From Sphingomonas bacterium (lineage in GTDB: Bacteria > Pseudomonadota > Alphaproteobacteria > Sphingomonadales > Sphingomonadaceae), in NCBI RefSeq assembly GCF_028289855.1, contig NZ_JAQGKZ010000100.1, positions 45,275 to 109,274 on the forward strand: 64,000 bases of DNA. The letters run 5' to 3'. Below the pieces are notes generated by a model. That model saw only the letters and a program-made list of their open reading frames with translations, searched no databases and was not told the origin of the DNA. Made by a program: the position numbers and the translations under genes. Positions within the stretch are counted from its first letter, which is position 1. The number at the start of each line of letters is the position of its first letter. Below are positions 1 to 7,573 of this stretch, in pieces.

Positions 1-1
1 C

Positions 2-304
2 GCCAATTTCGGCGCGGGCATGACCGGCGGCATGGCGTTCGTCTACGACGCGAGCGAGAGTTTCGAGCGGCGCGCCAATGGGGAGTCGATCGTCTGGCAG
101 CGTTTGAGTTCGGCGCATTGGGAAGCGGTGCTCAAGAACCTCGTCCGCGCGCATGCCGCGGCGACCGACAGCGCCTGGTCACAATCTTTGCTCGATGACT
201 GGAACCGCGCTTTGGGTGCGTTCTGGCAAATCGTGCCGAAAGAAATGCTCGGCCGGCTGGCACATCCGCTCGACGACAGCGTTGAACTGGTCGCCGCGGA
301 GTAG
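2..304 (+). CDS. gltB: Glutamate synthase large subunit, C-terminal end (partial)
   Basis: Only the last 100 or so residues are in the window; the reading frame is open to the left edge. The fragment starts with ANFGAGMTGGMAFVYD, which matches the GXGXG beta-helix domain at the C-terminus of the NADPH-dependent glutamate synthase alpha chain. That enzyme makes two glutamates from glutamine and 2-oxoglutarate in nitrogen assimilation. The helical tail ending in VELVAAE is normal for the family. The usual gltD partner is not downstream, so it probably lies elsewhere or upstream. Confidence 0.85.
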   Translation, partial: ANFGAGMTGGMAFVYDASESFERRANGESIVWQRLSSAHWEAVLKNLVRAHAAATDSAWSQSLLDDWNRALGAFWQIVPKEMLGRLAHPLDDSVELVAAE

Positions 305-371
305 AAGCGCTTCAAATCGCGGCGCGAAAGTGGTATGGGAGCGCGCTCCCGAAACTGATCGGACCAGTATT

Positions 372-788
372 ATGCGTAAAATTGCCCTGTGTGTGCTCGC
401 CGCTACGGTCGCGACTCCGGCGCTCGCCCATGACCGATATGCTCCGCCGTCGCCACGCGAAGACCTGCGCGACGCAGCGCGCGTGCTGAGCGATCCGCGT
501 GCGCAAGCGGGCGTTGCGGCTTTGGTCGATTCGCTGACGAACGCGGTGATGGAAACACGCGTCGGCCCGCTTGCCGACCTCGCACCCGATTCGGACATTC
601 GCCGCAACGACACGCTCGCCGACATTCAGGCGCGGCGCGATCCGGCGTATCGCGCGAAATTGCGCAACGGGACCGTCGCGGCGATGGCGGTCGCCGGTCG
701 CACCGCGCGCGACGCCGCCGCTATGAGCGACGAGGTCGATGCCGCGGTCCTCCGCTTGCGCCGGGTGATCGACGCCGTCGATCGGTAA
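372..788 (+). CDS. Small secreted hypothetical protein
   Basis: This 138-residue protein has a clear signal peptide (MRKIALCVLAATVATPALAH, cleavage after about residue 19), so it is probably periplasmic. The mature part is rich in Ala, Arg and Asp and predicted mostly helical, with no motif I recognise. The ATG at 372 was chosen because the signal peptide starts there; the open frame extends further upstream but that part reads as out-of-frame gltB. No strong ribosome binding site is visible. Function unknown. Confidence 0.65.
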   Translation: MRKIALCVLAATVATPALAHDRYAPPSPREDLRDAARVLSDPRAQAGVAALVDSLTNAVMETRVGPLADLAPDSDIRRNDTLADIQARRDPAYRAKLRNGTVAAMAVAGRTARDAAAMSDEVDAAVLRLRRVIDAVDR

Positions 789-798
789 AGACTCCGCT

Positions 799-828
799 GG
801 TCGTTCCGCTACAAGCGGGCAAACGACC
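799..828. promoter_or_regulatory. Hairpin before the carboxymuconolactone decarboxylase gene
   Basis: GGTCGTT at 799-805 pairs with AACGACC at 822-828, and the inner CCGC (806-809) pairs with GCGG (815-818). There is no T-tract, so it is a weak terminator at best. The GGGGAG ribosome binding site of the next gene follows directly at 829-834. Confidence 0.35.
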
Positions 829-840
829 GGGGAGAATTCG

Positions 841-1398
841 ATGCGACTGAGCCGTGCACGGATCGCGCCGCTTGCCGATGGTGAGCTCGACGACGAACAG
901 CGCGAAGTGCTCGCGGGGTTCGGCGGGCATATCCTCAATATCTTCCGCACGATGGCGCGCGCCCCCAAGGCGCTCAAGCGGTTTAATTTGTGGGGCGGGT
1001 ATATCCTGTCCGACCGCAATTCGCTTGGCGCCCGCGAACGCGAATTGCTGATCCTGCGCACCGGATGGCTGTGCCGGTCGGGCTATGAATGGGTCCAGCA
1101 TACGCGGATCGGGCTGCAAACTGGACTAACCCGCGAGGAGATCGACCGGATCAAGATCGGTCCAGACGCTAAAGGCTGGAGCGCGAGCGACGCCGCGTTG
1201 CTTCGCGTGGCCGATGATCTGGTGGGGGATTTCTTCGTCGGCGACTCAACCTGGGCCGGGCTTGCTGGCCTGAGCGAGAAACAACGCATGGATGCGGTGT
1301 TCACCGTCGGCCAATACACCCAAGTGTCGATGTTCCTGAACAGCTTCGGCGTCCAACTCGACGACGGGCAAGTGCTCGACGCGGATTTCCCGGCGTGA
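841..1398 (+). CDS. Carboxymuconolactone decarboxylase family protein
   Basis: A 185-residue AhpD-like/CMD family protein. The core reads ERELLILRTGWLCRSGYEW with Cys78 and His87 in a C-x8-H arrangement, like the active-site region of the family, although the second Cys of the CxxC motif in AhpD is absent. Members are decarboxylases or alkylhydroperoxidase-like proteins; the substrate here cannot be read from sequence. It starts at an ATG behind a GGGGAG site. Its stop overlaps the GTG start of the downstream SDR gene, so the two are probably co-translated and may act in one catabolic step series. Confidence 0.85.
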   Translation: MRLSRARIAPLADGELDDEQREVLAGFGGHILNIFRTMARAPKALKRFNLWGGYILSDRNSLGARERELLILRTGWLCRSGYEWVQHTRIGLQTGLTREEIDRIKIGPDAKGWSASDAALLRVADDLVGDFFVGDSTWAGLAGLSEKQRMDAVFTVGQYTQVSMFLNSFGVQLDDGQVLDADFPA

Positions 1399-2183
1399 CT
1401 GGGCGCGTCGCGGGCAAGACCGCGTTGGTGATGGGCGCGGGGCAGTCGCCGGGCGAGACGATCGGCAACGGCCGTGCCATCGCCACGTTGCTTGCCCGCG
1501 AAGGCGCGCGCGTGCTGTGCGCCGACCGCGACCTTGTGCGCGCCGAGGAAACGGTTGCGGCCATCGCTGCCGGGGGCGGGCTGGCCGAAGCGGTCACCTG
1601 CGACGTCACCAGCCGCGCCGATTGCGAAAGGGCGGTCGTGGCGGCCGGCACGCTCGACATCCTGGTCAACAATGTGGGCATCGGCGGTGGTGACGGTCCC
1701 GCACACACAATCGCGGAAGACGCCTTCGACCGTATCCTGTCGGTCAACCTGAAGGGCGTACTCAACGGTATCGCCGCCGCCGTGCCGGGAATGCGCGAGC
1801 GGCGATCGGGCGCGATCGTCAGCATCTCATCGCTCGCCGGGATCGCCGGCTGGCACATGGTCGCCTACGAAACATCGAAAGCCGCGGTGAACCGGCTGAC
1901 TCAATCGACCGCGCTGGCCAACGCCAAATACGGTATTCGCGTCAACGCCGTCGCCCCTGGACTGATGGACACGCCGATGGCGATCGACGGCATCGCCCGG
2001 GCGCGCGGATTGGATCGCGAGGTCGTGCGCGCTGAACGTGCCGAACGTGTGCCGCTGCTAGCGCAGATGGGCGATGCCTGGGACACAGCCTATGCGACGT
2101 TGTTCCTCTGTTCGGACGAGGCGAAGTTCGTGACCGGCGTCATCCTGCCGGTCGATGGCGGGATGGGCGCGCGGATCGGCTAG
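1395..2183 (+). CDS. SDR family oxidoreductase
   Basis: A 262-residue classical short-chain dehydrogenase/reductase. Visible landmarks are the glycine-rich cofactor loop near residues 13-26 (MGAGQSPGETIGNG, with an unusual insertion), NNVG at 92-95, the catalytic serine region ISSLAG near 144-149, and YETSK (Tyr158, Lys162). The C-terminus PVDGGMGARIG is typical. It starts at a GTG that overlaps the preceding stop (GTGA), showing coupling to the CMD gene. NAD(H) versus NADP(H) preference and substrate are not decidable; Asp44 after the second strand would favour NAD. Confidence 0.9.
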   Translation: MTGRVAGKTALVMGAGQSPGETIGNGRAIATLLAREGARVLCADRDLVRAEETVAAIAAGGGLAEAVTCDVTSRADCERAVVAAGTLDILVNNVGIGGGDGPAHTIAEDAFDRILSVNLKGVLNGIAAAVPGMRERRSGAIVSISSLAGIAGWHMVAYETSKAAVNRLTQSTALANAKYGIRVNAVAPGLMDTPMAIDGIARARGLDREVVRAERAERVPLLAQMGDAWDTAYATLFLCSDEAKFVTGVILPVDGGMGARIG

Positions 2184-2199
2184 GCGCCGACGGTCACTA

Positions 2200-2541
2200 C
2201 TATTTGCGGGCCTTGCGAGCGGCGTAGCGCGCATCGCGGGCCGCCTTCAGCTCGGCCGCGCTTGGCACCACGATGGGCGCCCGCTCGGTCAAGGCCCGCT
2301 TCGCCGCCGCAGCTTCCTCAGCCGCCGCTTTCTTGTCGGCTTTCGCCTGCTCTTCGGCGGCGCGTTTCGCGGCGCGACGCTCGGCCTCGGCGGCTTCCTT
2401 GGCCTCGCGCGCGGCTTGCCGGGCTGCAACAGCGGCGGGATCGGGCGCGGGCTTGTCGCGCAGCAATTCGAGCGCGCGCTGCTTCGCCGCGCGCGCGGCT
2501 TCGGCCCGCTCGTTGAAATCGGGAACTTTGTAGGCGGCCAT
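2200..2541 (-). CDS. DUF6481 family protein
   Basis: A 113-residue, very Ala/Lys/Arg/Glu-rich protein that is probably one long charged helix or coiled coil. The N-terminus MAAYKVPDFNERAEAARAAK and the basic C-terminal tail match the DUF6481 family found widely in Sphingomonadaceae. Function is unknown; similar proteins are small, soluble and presumably nucleic-acid or membrane associated, but that is inference. It converges with the upstream SDR gene. Confidence 0.75.
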   Translation of the reverse strand: MAAYKVPDFNERAEAARAAKQRALELLRDKPAPDPAAVAARQAAREAKEAAEAERRAAKRAAEEQAKADKKAAAEEAAAAKRALTERAPIVVPSAAELKAARDARYAARKARK

Positions 2542-2622
2542 TGTCTATCCGTTGTTGGGGCAGGTTCGGTGCGGGCGCCTAGCACCTTCTTGGCGCGACG
2601 GCACCCGATTTCGCGCGACGCC

Positions 2623-3078
2623 TCAATCCCCGGCCGGCGCCCTGCTGCGCTTCCACAGGAAAAAGGTCGAGGCCGTCCGCGTCGGCGGTATCCCGGTGAG
2701 CACGATGATCGGCAAGACCAGCAATGCGACATACCATGCGGGTGGCGTGTCGATCACATACATCGGGATCAGTACCAGGAACGAGACTACCAGGATGACC
2801 GGATACAGCCATCGTTGCCCCAGCAAATAGGGCCGGATCGCGGCCGGCTGTTCCGCCACCTCGGCCAGCATGTCGAGCGCATCATCGACGCATTCGGGAT
2901 GGACTCGGACGTGAAAGCCGTCGAGCGCCATGATCAACGTGGGGTTGATCGACGCGTGCCAGCGCCCCGTCGCGTAGGCCGGGATGCCATAGAATTCGAA
3001 CATCGACAGCATCACCCCGGCTTCGGGCTGGCTCCACGTCACCGCGACCGTTTCGAATGCATCCCGATCCAAAGCCAT
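2623..3078 (-). CDS. DUF2007-like protein with two C-terminal membrane helices
   Basis: A 151-residue protein starting MALDRDAFETVAVTWSQPEA. The first 75 residues resemble the DUF2007 putative signal-transducing domain: a position-shuttling fold with a hydrophobic core and a final VHPECVDDALDMLAEV helix. Two hydrophobic helices follow (about residues 92-110 and 114-132). The ATG at 3078 is preferred over one ten codons upstream because the domain begins there. It is divergent from the GST gene with a very short gap, so promoters must overlap. Confidence 0.65.
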   Translation of the reverse strand: MALDRDAFETVAVTWSQPEAGVMLSMFEFYGIPAYATGRWHASINPTLIMALDGFHVRVHPECVDDALDMLAEVAEQPAAIRPYLLGQRWLYPVILVVSFLVLIPMYVIDTPPAWYVALLVLPIIVLTGIPPTRTASTFFLWKRSRAPAGD

Positions 3079-3115
3079 CTTCCCCCGCCGACCGCCAGCC
3101 CCTAACACTGGCCAA

Positions 3116-3787
3116 ATGTGGCAGCTCTATCAATTCCCGCTTTGTCCGTTCTCGCGCAAGGTCCGGCTGCTGCTGGGCGAGAAAGGCGTCGGCTACACCT
3201 TGGTACGCGAAAATCCGTGGGAGCGGCGCGACGAGTTCATCGACATGAACCCGGCGGGGCAGACCCCGGTGATCGCCGATGCGGAGCGCGACATCCGGCT
3301 GATCGATTCGCTCGTCATCTGCGAATATTTCGACGAGACGGTCGACAAGGCGCAGATGATCAACGGCACCGCGGTGCAGCGCGCCGAGATCCGGCGGCTG
3401 TCGACTTGGTTCGACACCTATTTCTTCCGCGACGTGACCGAACGGCTGCTCGGCGAGCGGATGATCAAGCGCGTCGTCACCAAGGGTGCGCCCGACGCGA
3501 AGGTGCTGCGCGAGGCGATGAAGTCGGCGGTCGAATATCTCGATTACACCGATTATCTGCTCGATCGGCACAATTGGATGGCGGGGGCGACGCTCAGCCT
3601 CGCCGATCTGGCGGCGGCGGCGCAGATTTCGGTGGTCGATTATCTCGGCGGGATCGACTGGCGCAGCCACGAGGCGACCGCGCGCTGGTACTCCGGCATG
3701 AAAAGCAGGCCCAGCTTCCGCCCTTTATTGAGTGAGCGGATGGAAGGAATTCCACCCGCGCCGCATTATGACGACGTGAATTTCTGA
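3116..3787 (+). CDS. Glutathione S-transferase family protein
   Basis: A 223-residue GST. The N-terminal thioredoxin-like domain starts WQLYQFPLCPFSRKVRLLL, with a CPFS motif (Cys10) as in Omega- and Beta-like GSTs, followed by the cis-Pro segment GQTPVI and the DSLVICEYFDE glutathione-contact region. The C-terminal all-helical domain ends with GGIDWRSHEATARWYSGMKSRP, typical of soluble bacterial GSTs. It probably conjugates or reduces with glutathione; the substrate is unknown. The CsaA-like gene starts 2 bases after its stop. Confidence 0.88.
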   Translation: MWQLYQFPLCPFSRKVRLLLGEKGVGYTLVRENPWERRDEFIDMNPAGQTPVIADAERDIRLIDSLVICEYFDETVDKAQMINGTAVQRAEIRRLSTWFDTYFFRDVTERLLGERMIKRVVTKGAPDAKVLREAMKSAVEYLDYTDYLLDRHNWMAGATLSLADLAAAAQISVVDYLGGIDWRSHEATARWYSGMKSRPSFRPLLSERMEGIPPAPHYDDVNF

Positions 3788-3789
3788 CG

Positions 3790-4161
3790 ATGCACGTGAC
3801 GCACGACGCGGCCGCGCCGACGGCGGACACGATAAGCTTCGACGATTTCCTCAAGGTCGATATCCGCGTCGGGACGATCGTCGCCGCCGAGCCGTTCCCG
3901 GAGGCGCGCAAGCCGGCGTTCAAGCTGACGATTGATTTCGGCGCGCCGGTCGGGATGAAAAGATCGTCGGCACAGATCGCCGAACATTATGCGATCACCG
4001 ACCTCATCGGGCGGCAAGTCGCCGCTGTGGTCAACTTCCCGCCGCGCCAGATCGGGCCGATGATGTCGGAGGTGCTGACGCTCGGCTTCCCCGATAAGGA
4101 CGGCAAGGTCGTGCTGATCGGCCCGAGCTTGCCTGTGCCCGATGACGGGCGGCTGTTCTGA
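3790..4161 (+). CDS. csaA: CsaA-like tRNA-binding/chaperone protein
   Basis: A 123-residue single OB-fold protein of the CsaA/EMAP-II-like tRNA-binding family. Recognisable parts are SFDDFLKVDIRVGTIV near the N-terminus, FKLTIDFG, the KRSSAQI segment, VVNFPPRQIG and the SEVLTLGF turn. CsaA is reported to act as an export-related chaperone and tRNA-binding dimer. Length fits the family, with about 12 extra N-terminal residues. Its TGA overlaps the likely non-canonical start of the DUF72 gene. Confidence 0.88.
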   Translation: MHVTHDAAAPTADTISFDDFLKVDIRVGTIVAAEPFPEARKPAFKLTIDFGAPVGMKRSSAQIAEHYAITDLIGRQVAAVVNFPPRQIGPMMSEVLTLGFPDKDGKVVLIGPSLPVPDDGRLF

Positions 4162-4868
4162 CGATCCGCGTCGGCACCGCTGGTTGGTCGATCCCGCGGG
4201 CGGTGGCGGACCGCTTCGATAATGGTGAGAGCAATCTCGCGCGCTACGCGACGCGGTTCAACGCGGCCGAGATCAATTCGAGTTTCTACCGCCCGCACAA
4301 GTCCGAAACCTATGCCCGCTGGGCGGCGAGCGTGCCCGATGGGTTTCGCTTCGCTGTCAAGTTGCCCAAGGCGATCACGCACGAGCGGCGGTTGGTCGAT
4401 TGCCTAGAGCCGGTCGCGACATTCGCGGCGCAGACCGGCGAACTCGGCAACCGGCGCGGGCCGGTGCTCGTGCAGCTACCGCCGACCCTCGTTTTCGATG
4501 CGCAAATAGCGGCCCGCTTCTTCGATGGTCTGCGCCACGCGCTCGGTGATGCCGCGATCGTGTGCGAGCCGCGCCACGCCAGTTGGTTCGCCCAGGACGC
4601 CGATCAGGCGTTGATCCATCACCATATCGCCCGCGTCGCCGCCGATCCCGCCAAGGTGCCTGAAGCGGCGAATCCCGGAGGCTGGCCGAGCTTGCGCTAC
4701 ACCCGGCTGCACGGGTCGCCGCGCATCTATTATTCGTCCTACGATGCCACGACCATCGCCCGACTTGCCGACGAAGCGGCGGCGAGCGATGTCGAAAGCT
4801 GGACGATCTTCGACAACACCGCCTCGGGCGCGGCGATCGAGAACGCGCTGGCGATGATCGAGGCCTAG
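4158..4868 (+). CDS. DUF72 domain protein, probable CTG start
   Basis: A DUF72/YecE family protein with a TIM-barrel-like fold. The conserved N-terminal strand IRVGTAGWSIPR is encoded from 4164, upstream of the first standard start codon (GTG at 4203), which would cut it off. The only sensible initiator is CTG at 4158, overlapping the CsaA stop as CTGA, in the place where relatives would have ATGA. Other family features are INSSFYRPHKSETYARWA, KLPKAITHERRL, CEPRHASWF and YTRLHGSPRIYYSSY. Function of the family is unknown. Confidence 0.82.
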   Translation: MTIRVGTAGWSIPRAVADRFDNGESNLARYATRFNAAEINSSFYRPHKSETYARWAASVPDGFRFAVKLPKAITHERRLVDCLEPVATFAAQTGELGNRRGPVLVQLPPTLVFDAQIAARFFDGLRHALGDAAIVCEPRHASWFAQDADQALIHHHIARVAADPAKVPEAANPGGWPSLRYTRLHGSPRIYYSSYDATTIARLADEAAASDVESWTIFDNTASGAAIENALAMIEA

Positions 4869-7465
4869 CCGTTCAGGCTCCTCGACGCTTGCTCGAACAA
4901 GTCCTTGCTCAATCCAGGCATCGCCAGGATGCGTTCGAGTTCAGCCTTCATCAGCTCGGCCCGCGCTGGTTCGAACCGACGCCAGCGGCCCAGCGGGGGG
5001 AGCAGCTTCGCCGCGGTCTGCGGATTGAGCTTGTCCAGCGCGATCAAATGGTCGGCAAGGAACCGATACCCCGCGCCGCCGGCCGTGTGGAACGCCCGCT
5101 GGTTGACGCTAAACGCACCGATCAGCGACCGCGCGCGGTTGGGGTTGGCCAGGCTAAAATCGGGATGTCGCGCGAGGTCCGCCACCACTGCGGGCGTATC
5201 GTCGCGCGCCGACAATGCTTGGGTCTGGAACCATTTGTCGAGCACCAAAGCGTCGGTCGAATAGCGGTTGTAGAAGATATCGAGCGCGGCGACTCGTTTG
5301 TCCAATGTTCCGTTGGCGAGCGTGGTCAGCGCGCCTTGGCGGTCGGTCATGTTGTCTGCCGCTTCGAACTGCGCGAACGCCAAGTCGGCGGCGTCCTCTG
5401 CGCCCGACGCGGCGATATAGCCGAGCGCGACGCTGCGCATCCGGCGGGCGGCCTTGGCAACGGGCGAATAAACGAACGTGCCGGCCTGACTCGCCTCAAT
5501 ATAGACCGAGCGCCATAGCACCGTGAGCGACTTCCCTAGATCGCGGCGCAGCGCTTCACGGGCGCGGAACACCGCGTCCGGATCGACCACTTCCAACTGG
5601 TCGCCGATGAACGCGTCCGACGGCAGCAGCACTGCCTCGGCGACGAACGCGCGGTCGAGCGTCGGATCCTCGAGCGTGCGGCGTACCGCTTCGATCACCG
5701 CGTGATGGTCGGCGCGGCCGAGTTTCACCGTGGTCACCAGCGTGTCGAGCATCAATTGCTGCATCGCTTCATACCGCGCGAACGGATCGTCGTCGTGCGC
5801 CGACAGGAACGCGAGCTCGTCGGCCGATCGGTCGCTTTCGATGATCACCGGCGCCGAAAAGCCGCGGTTGATCGACAGCACCGGGCGCTCGGTAATACCG
5901 TTGAACATGATCTCGCTCGACGGCTGGTCGAGCATATAGAGCTGCTGTTCGCTCAGCGCCGCGCCGGTCGCGCTGCCGAACAGCTTGATCCGCAACGGCA
6001 GCACGAATGGCTCCTTGCCGCTCTGCCCGGGCGTCGGCGGGGTACGCTGCGCGAGCCGCAAGGTCGCGCGGCCCGACGCACTGTCGTGATCGAGCGCGGC
6101 GGCGACGCGCGGCGTCCCGGCCTGGCTGTACCAGCGGCGGAACTGAGTCAGGTCGATCCCGCTGCCGAATTCCATGCAGCGCACGAAATCGTCGCACGTC
6201 GCCGCTGTCCCGTCATAGCGGTCGAAATACAGATCGGTCGCCGCGCGGAAACTCTCGGGGCCCAGGATCGCCGCCATCATGCGGATCACCTCGGCGCCCT
6301 TGTTGTAGATGGTGGCGGTGTAAAAGTTGCTGATCTCGATGTACGAATCGGGCCGGATCGGATGCGCGAGCGGGCCGGCATCCTCGGGGAACTGGGCGGC
6401 CCGGAGCCCGCGCACATCTTCGATCCGCTTGACCGCCGCCGATCCCTGGTCGGCGGAAAATTCTTGGTCGCGGAAAACGGTGAAGCCTTCCTTCAGGCTC
6501 AACTGGAACCAGTCGCGGCACGTCACGCGATTGCCCGACCAGTTATGGAAATATTCGTGCGCGACCACGGCGGCGATCGCGTCGTAATCCATGTCGGTCG
6601 CGGTATCGGGATCGGCGAGGATGTAGCGGCTGTTGAAGATGTTCAGCCCCTTGTTCTCCATCGCGCCGAAGTTGAAATCGTCGACCGCGACGATGTTGAA
6701 CACGTCGAGGTCGTATTCGCGGCCGTACACACGCTCGTCCCATGCCATCGCGGTCTGGAGCGCGGACAGCGCGTGCTCGGTCTTGGGAAGATCGTCGGCG
6801 CGGACCCAGATGCCGAGTTTCACCTCGCGGCCCGACATCGTGGTGAAGGATGCGCGGTTGGCCGACAGGTCGCCCGCCACCATCGCGAACAGATAACACG
6901 GCTTGGGAAACGGATCGCGCCATTCGGCCCAGTGTCTACCATCGGGCAGATTGCCTGAAGCGATCGGATCGCCGTTGGCCAGCAGCACCGGGAAGCGCGT
7001 CCTGTCGGCGGTCATCTTGACCGAATAGCGCGCCAGCACGTCGGGCCGGTCAGGGAAGAAGGTGATGCGGCGGAATCCTTCGGCCTCGCATTGCGTGCAC
7101 AGATTTCCGCCCGACGCGTATAATCCCATCAATTGCGTGTTGCGGTCGGGGTGGATCTCAACCTCGGTCTCGATGCGGTGCTCGCTGCCCGAAAGCTCGA
7201 TCTCGAGCGTGTCGCCGTCCATCCGCCAATCGTTGTGCGCGGCGCCGTCGACCAGCACGCGGAGCGGCACTTGGCCGTCGCTATCGAGCCGGAGCGGCCG
7301 GTCGTGCGCGCTCGACCGAGTCACGTCGAGCACCGCCGTCACGCGCGTCGTGGCGGGATCGAGGTCGAAATCGAGCGCGATGTCGGGAACGAGCCAATCC
7401 GGCGGTTGGTAATCCTCGCGCCGCTTGACGGTCGGCGTGGCGAGAGCGGACTGGGCGTCGATCAT
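4865..7465 (-). CDS. pepN: Aminopeptidase N
   Basis: An M1 family zinc aminopeptidase of 866 residues, the usual length of proteobacterial PepN. It removes N-terminal amino acids from peptides in the cytoplasm. Visible motifs are GAMENKGLNIFN (substrate-binding exopeptidase motif) and the zinc site HEYFHNWSGNR at residues 303-313, followed by the distal Glu in SLKEGFTVFRDQEF. The C-terminal alpha-solenoid and DUF3458 Ig-like regions are present. The start at 7465 (MIDAQSALATPTVKRREDYQPPDW) was preferred over an ATG twelve codons upstream. Its end overlaps the DUF72 gene by 4 bases in convergent orientation. Confidence 0.95.
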   Translation of the reverse strand: MIDAQSALATPTVKRREDYQPPDWLVPDIALDFDLDPATTRVTAVLDVTRSSAHDRPLRLDSDGQVPLRVLVDGAAHNDWRMDGDTLEIELSGSEHRIETEVEIHPDRNTQLMGLYASGGNLCTQCEAEGFRRITFFPDRPDVLARYSVKMTADRTRFPVLLANGDPIASGNLPDGRHWAEWRDPFPKPCYLFAMVAGDLSANRASFTTMSGREVKLGIWVRADDLPKTEHALSALQTAMAWDERVYGREYDLDVFNIVAVDDFNFGAMENKGLNIFNSRYILADPDTATDMDYDAIAAVVAHEYFHNWSGNRVTCRDWFQLSLKEGFTVFRDQEFSADQGSAAVKRIEDVRGLRAAQFPEDAGPLAHPIRPDSYIEISNFYTATIYNKGAEVIRMMAAILGPESFRAATDLYFDRYDGTAATCDDFVRCMEFGSGIDLTQFRRWYSQAGTPRVAAALDHDSASGRATLRLAQRTPPTPGQSGKEPFVLPLRIKLFGSATGAALSEQQLYMLDQPSSEIMFNGITERPVLSINRGFSAPVIIESDRSADELAFLSAHDDDPFARYEAMQQLMLDTLVTTVKLGRADHHAVIEAVRRTLEDPTLDRAFVAEAVLLPSDAFIGDQLEVVDPDAVFRAREALRRDLGKSLTVLWRSVYIEASQAGTFVYSPVAKAARRMRSVALGYIAASGAEDAADLAFAQFEAADNMTDRQGALTTLANGTLDKRVAALDIFYNRYSTDALVLDKWFQTQALSARDDTPAVVADLARHPDFSLANPNRARSLIGAFSVNQRAFHTAGGAGYRFLADHLIALDKLNPQTAAKLLPPLGRWRRFEPARAELMKAELERILAMPGLSKDLFEQASRSLNG

Positions 7466-7573
7466 TCTTTTTCCGTTATCGTTGATACTTGGCAGAACCA
7501 TCCACGTCGCACGTTGTTGCCAAGCGTTTGAGCCGTGCTACGCGTGGCCGACGGGACAGCCAAGAGGAAAGCC

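Noticed and set aside
2155..3105. 316-codon plus-strand frame over the DUF6481 and DUF2007-like genes
   Set aside because: It spans two unrelated minus-strand genes and lacks a ribosome site.
5702..6958. 418-codon open frame opposite pepN
   Set aside because: The opposite strand encodes a complete aminopeptidase N with all its motifs; the frame shows no family.
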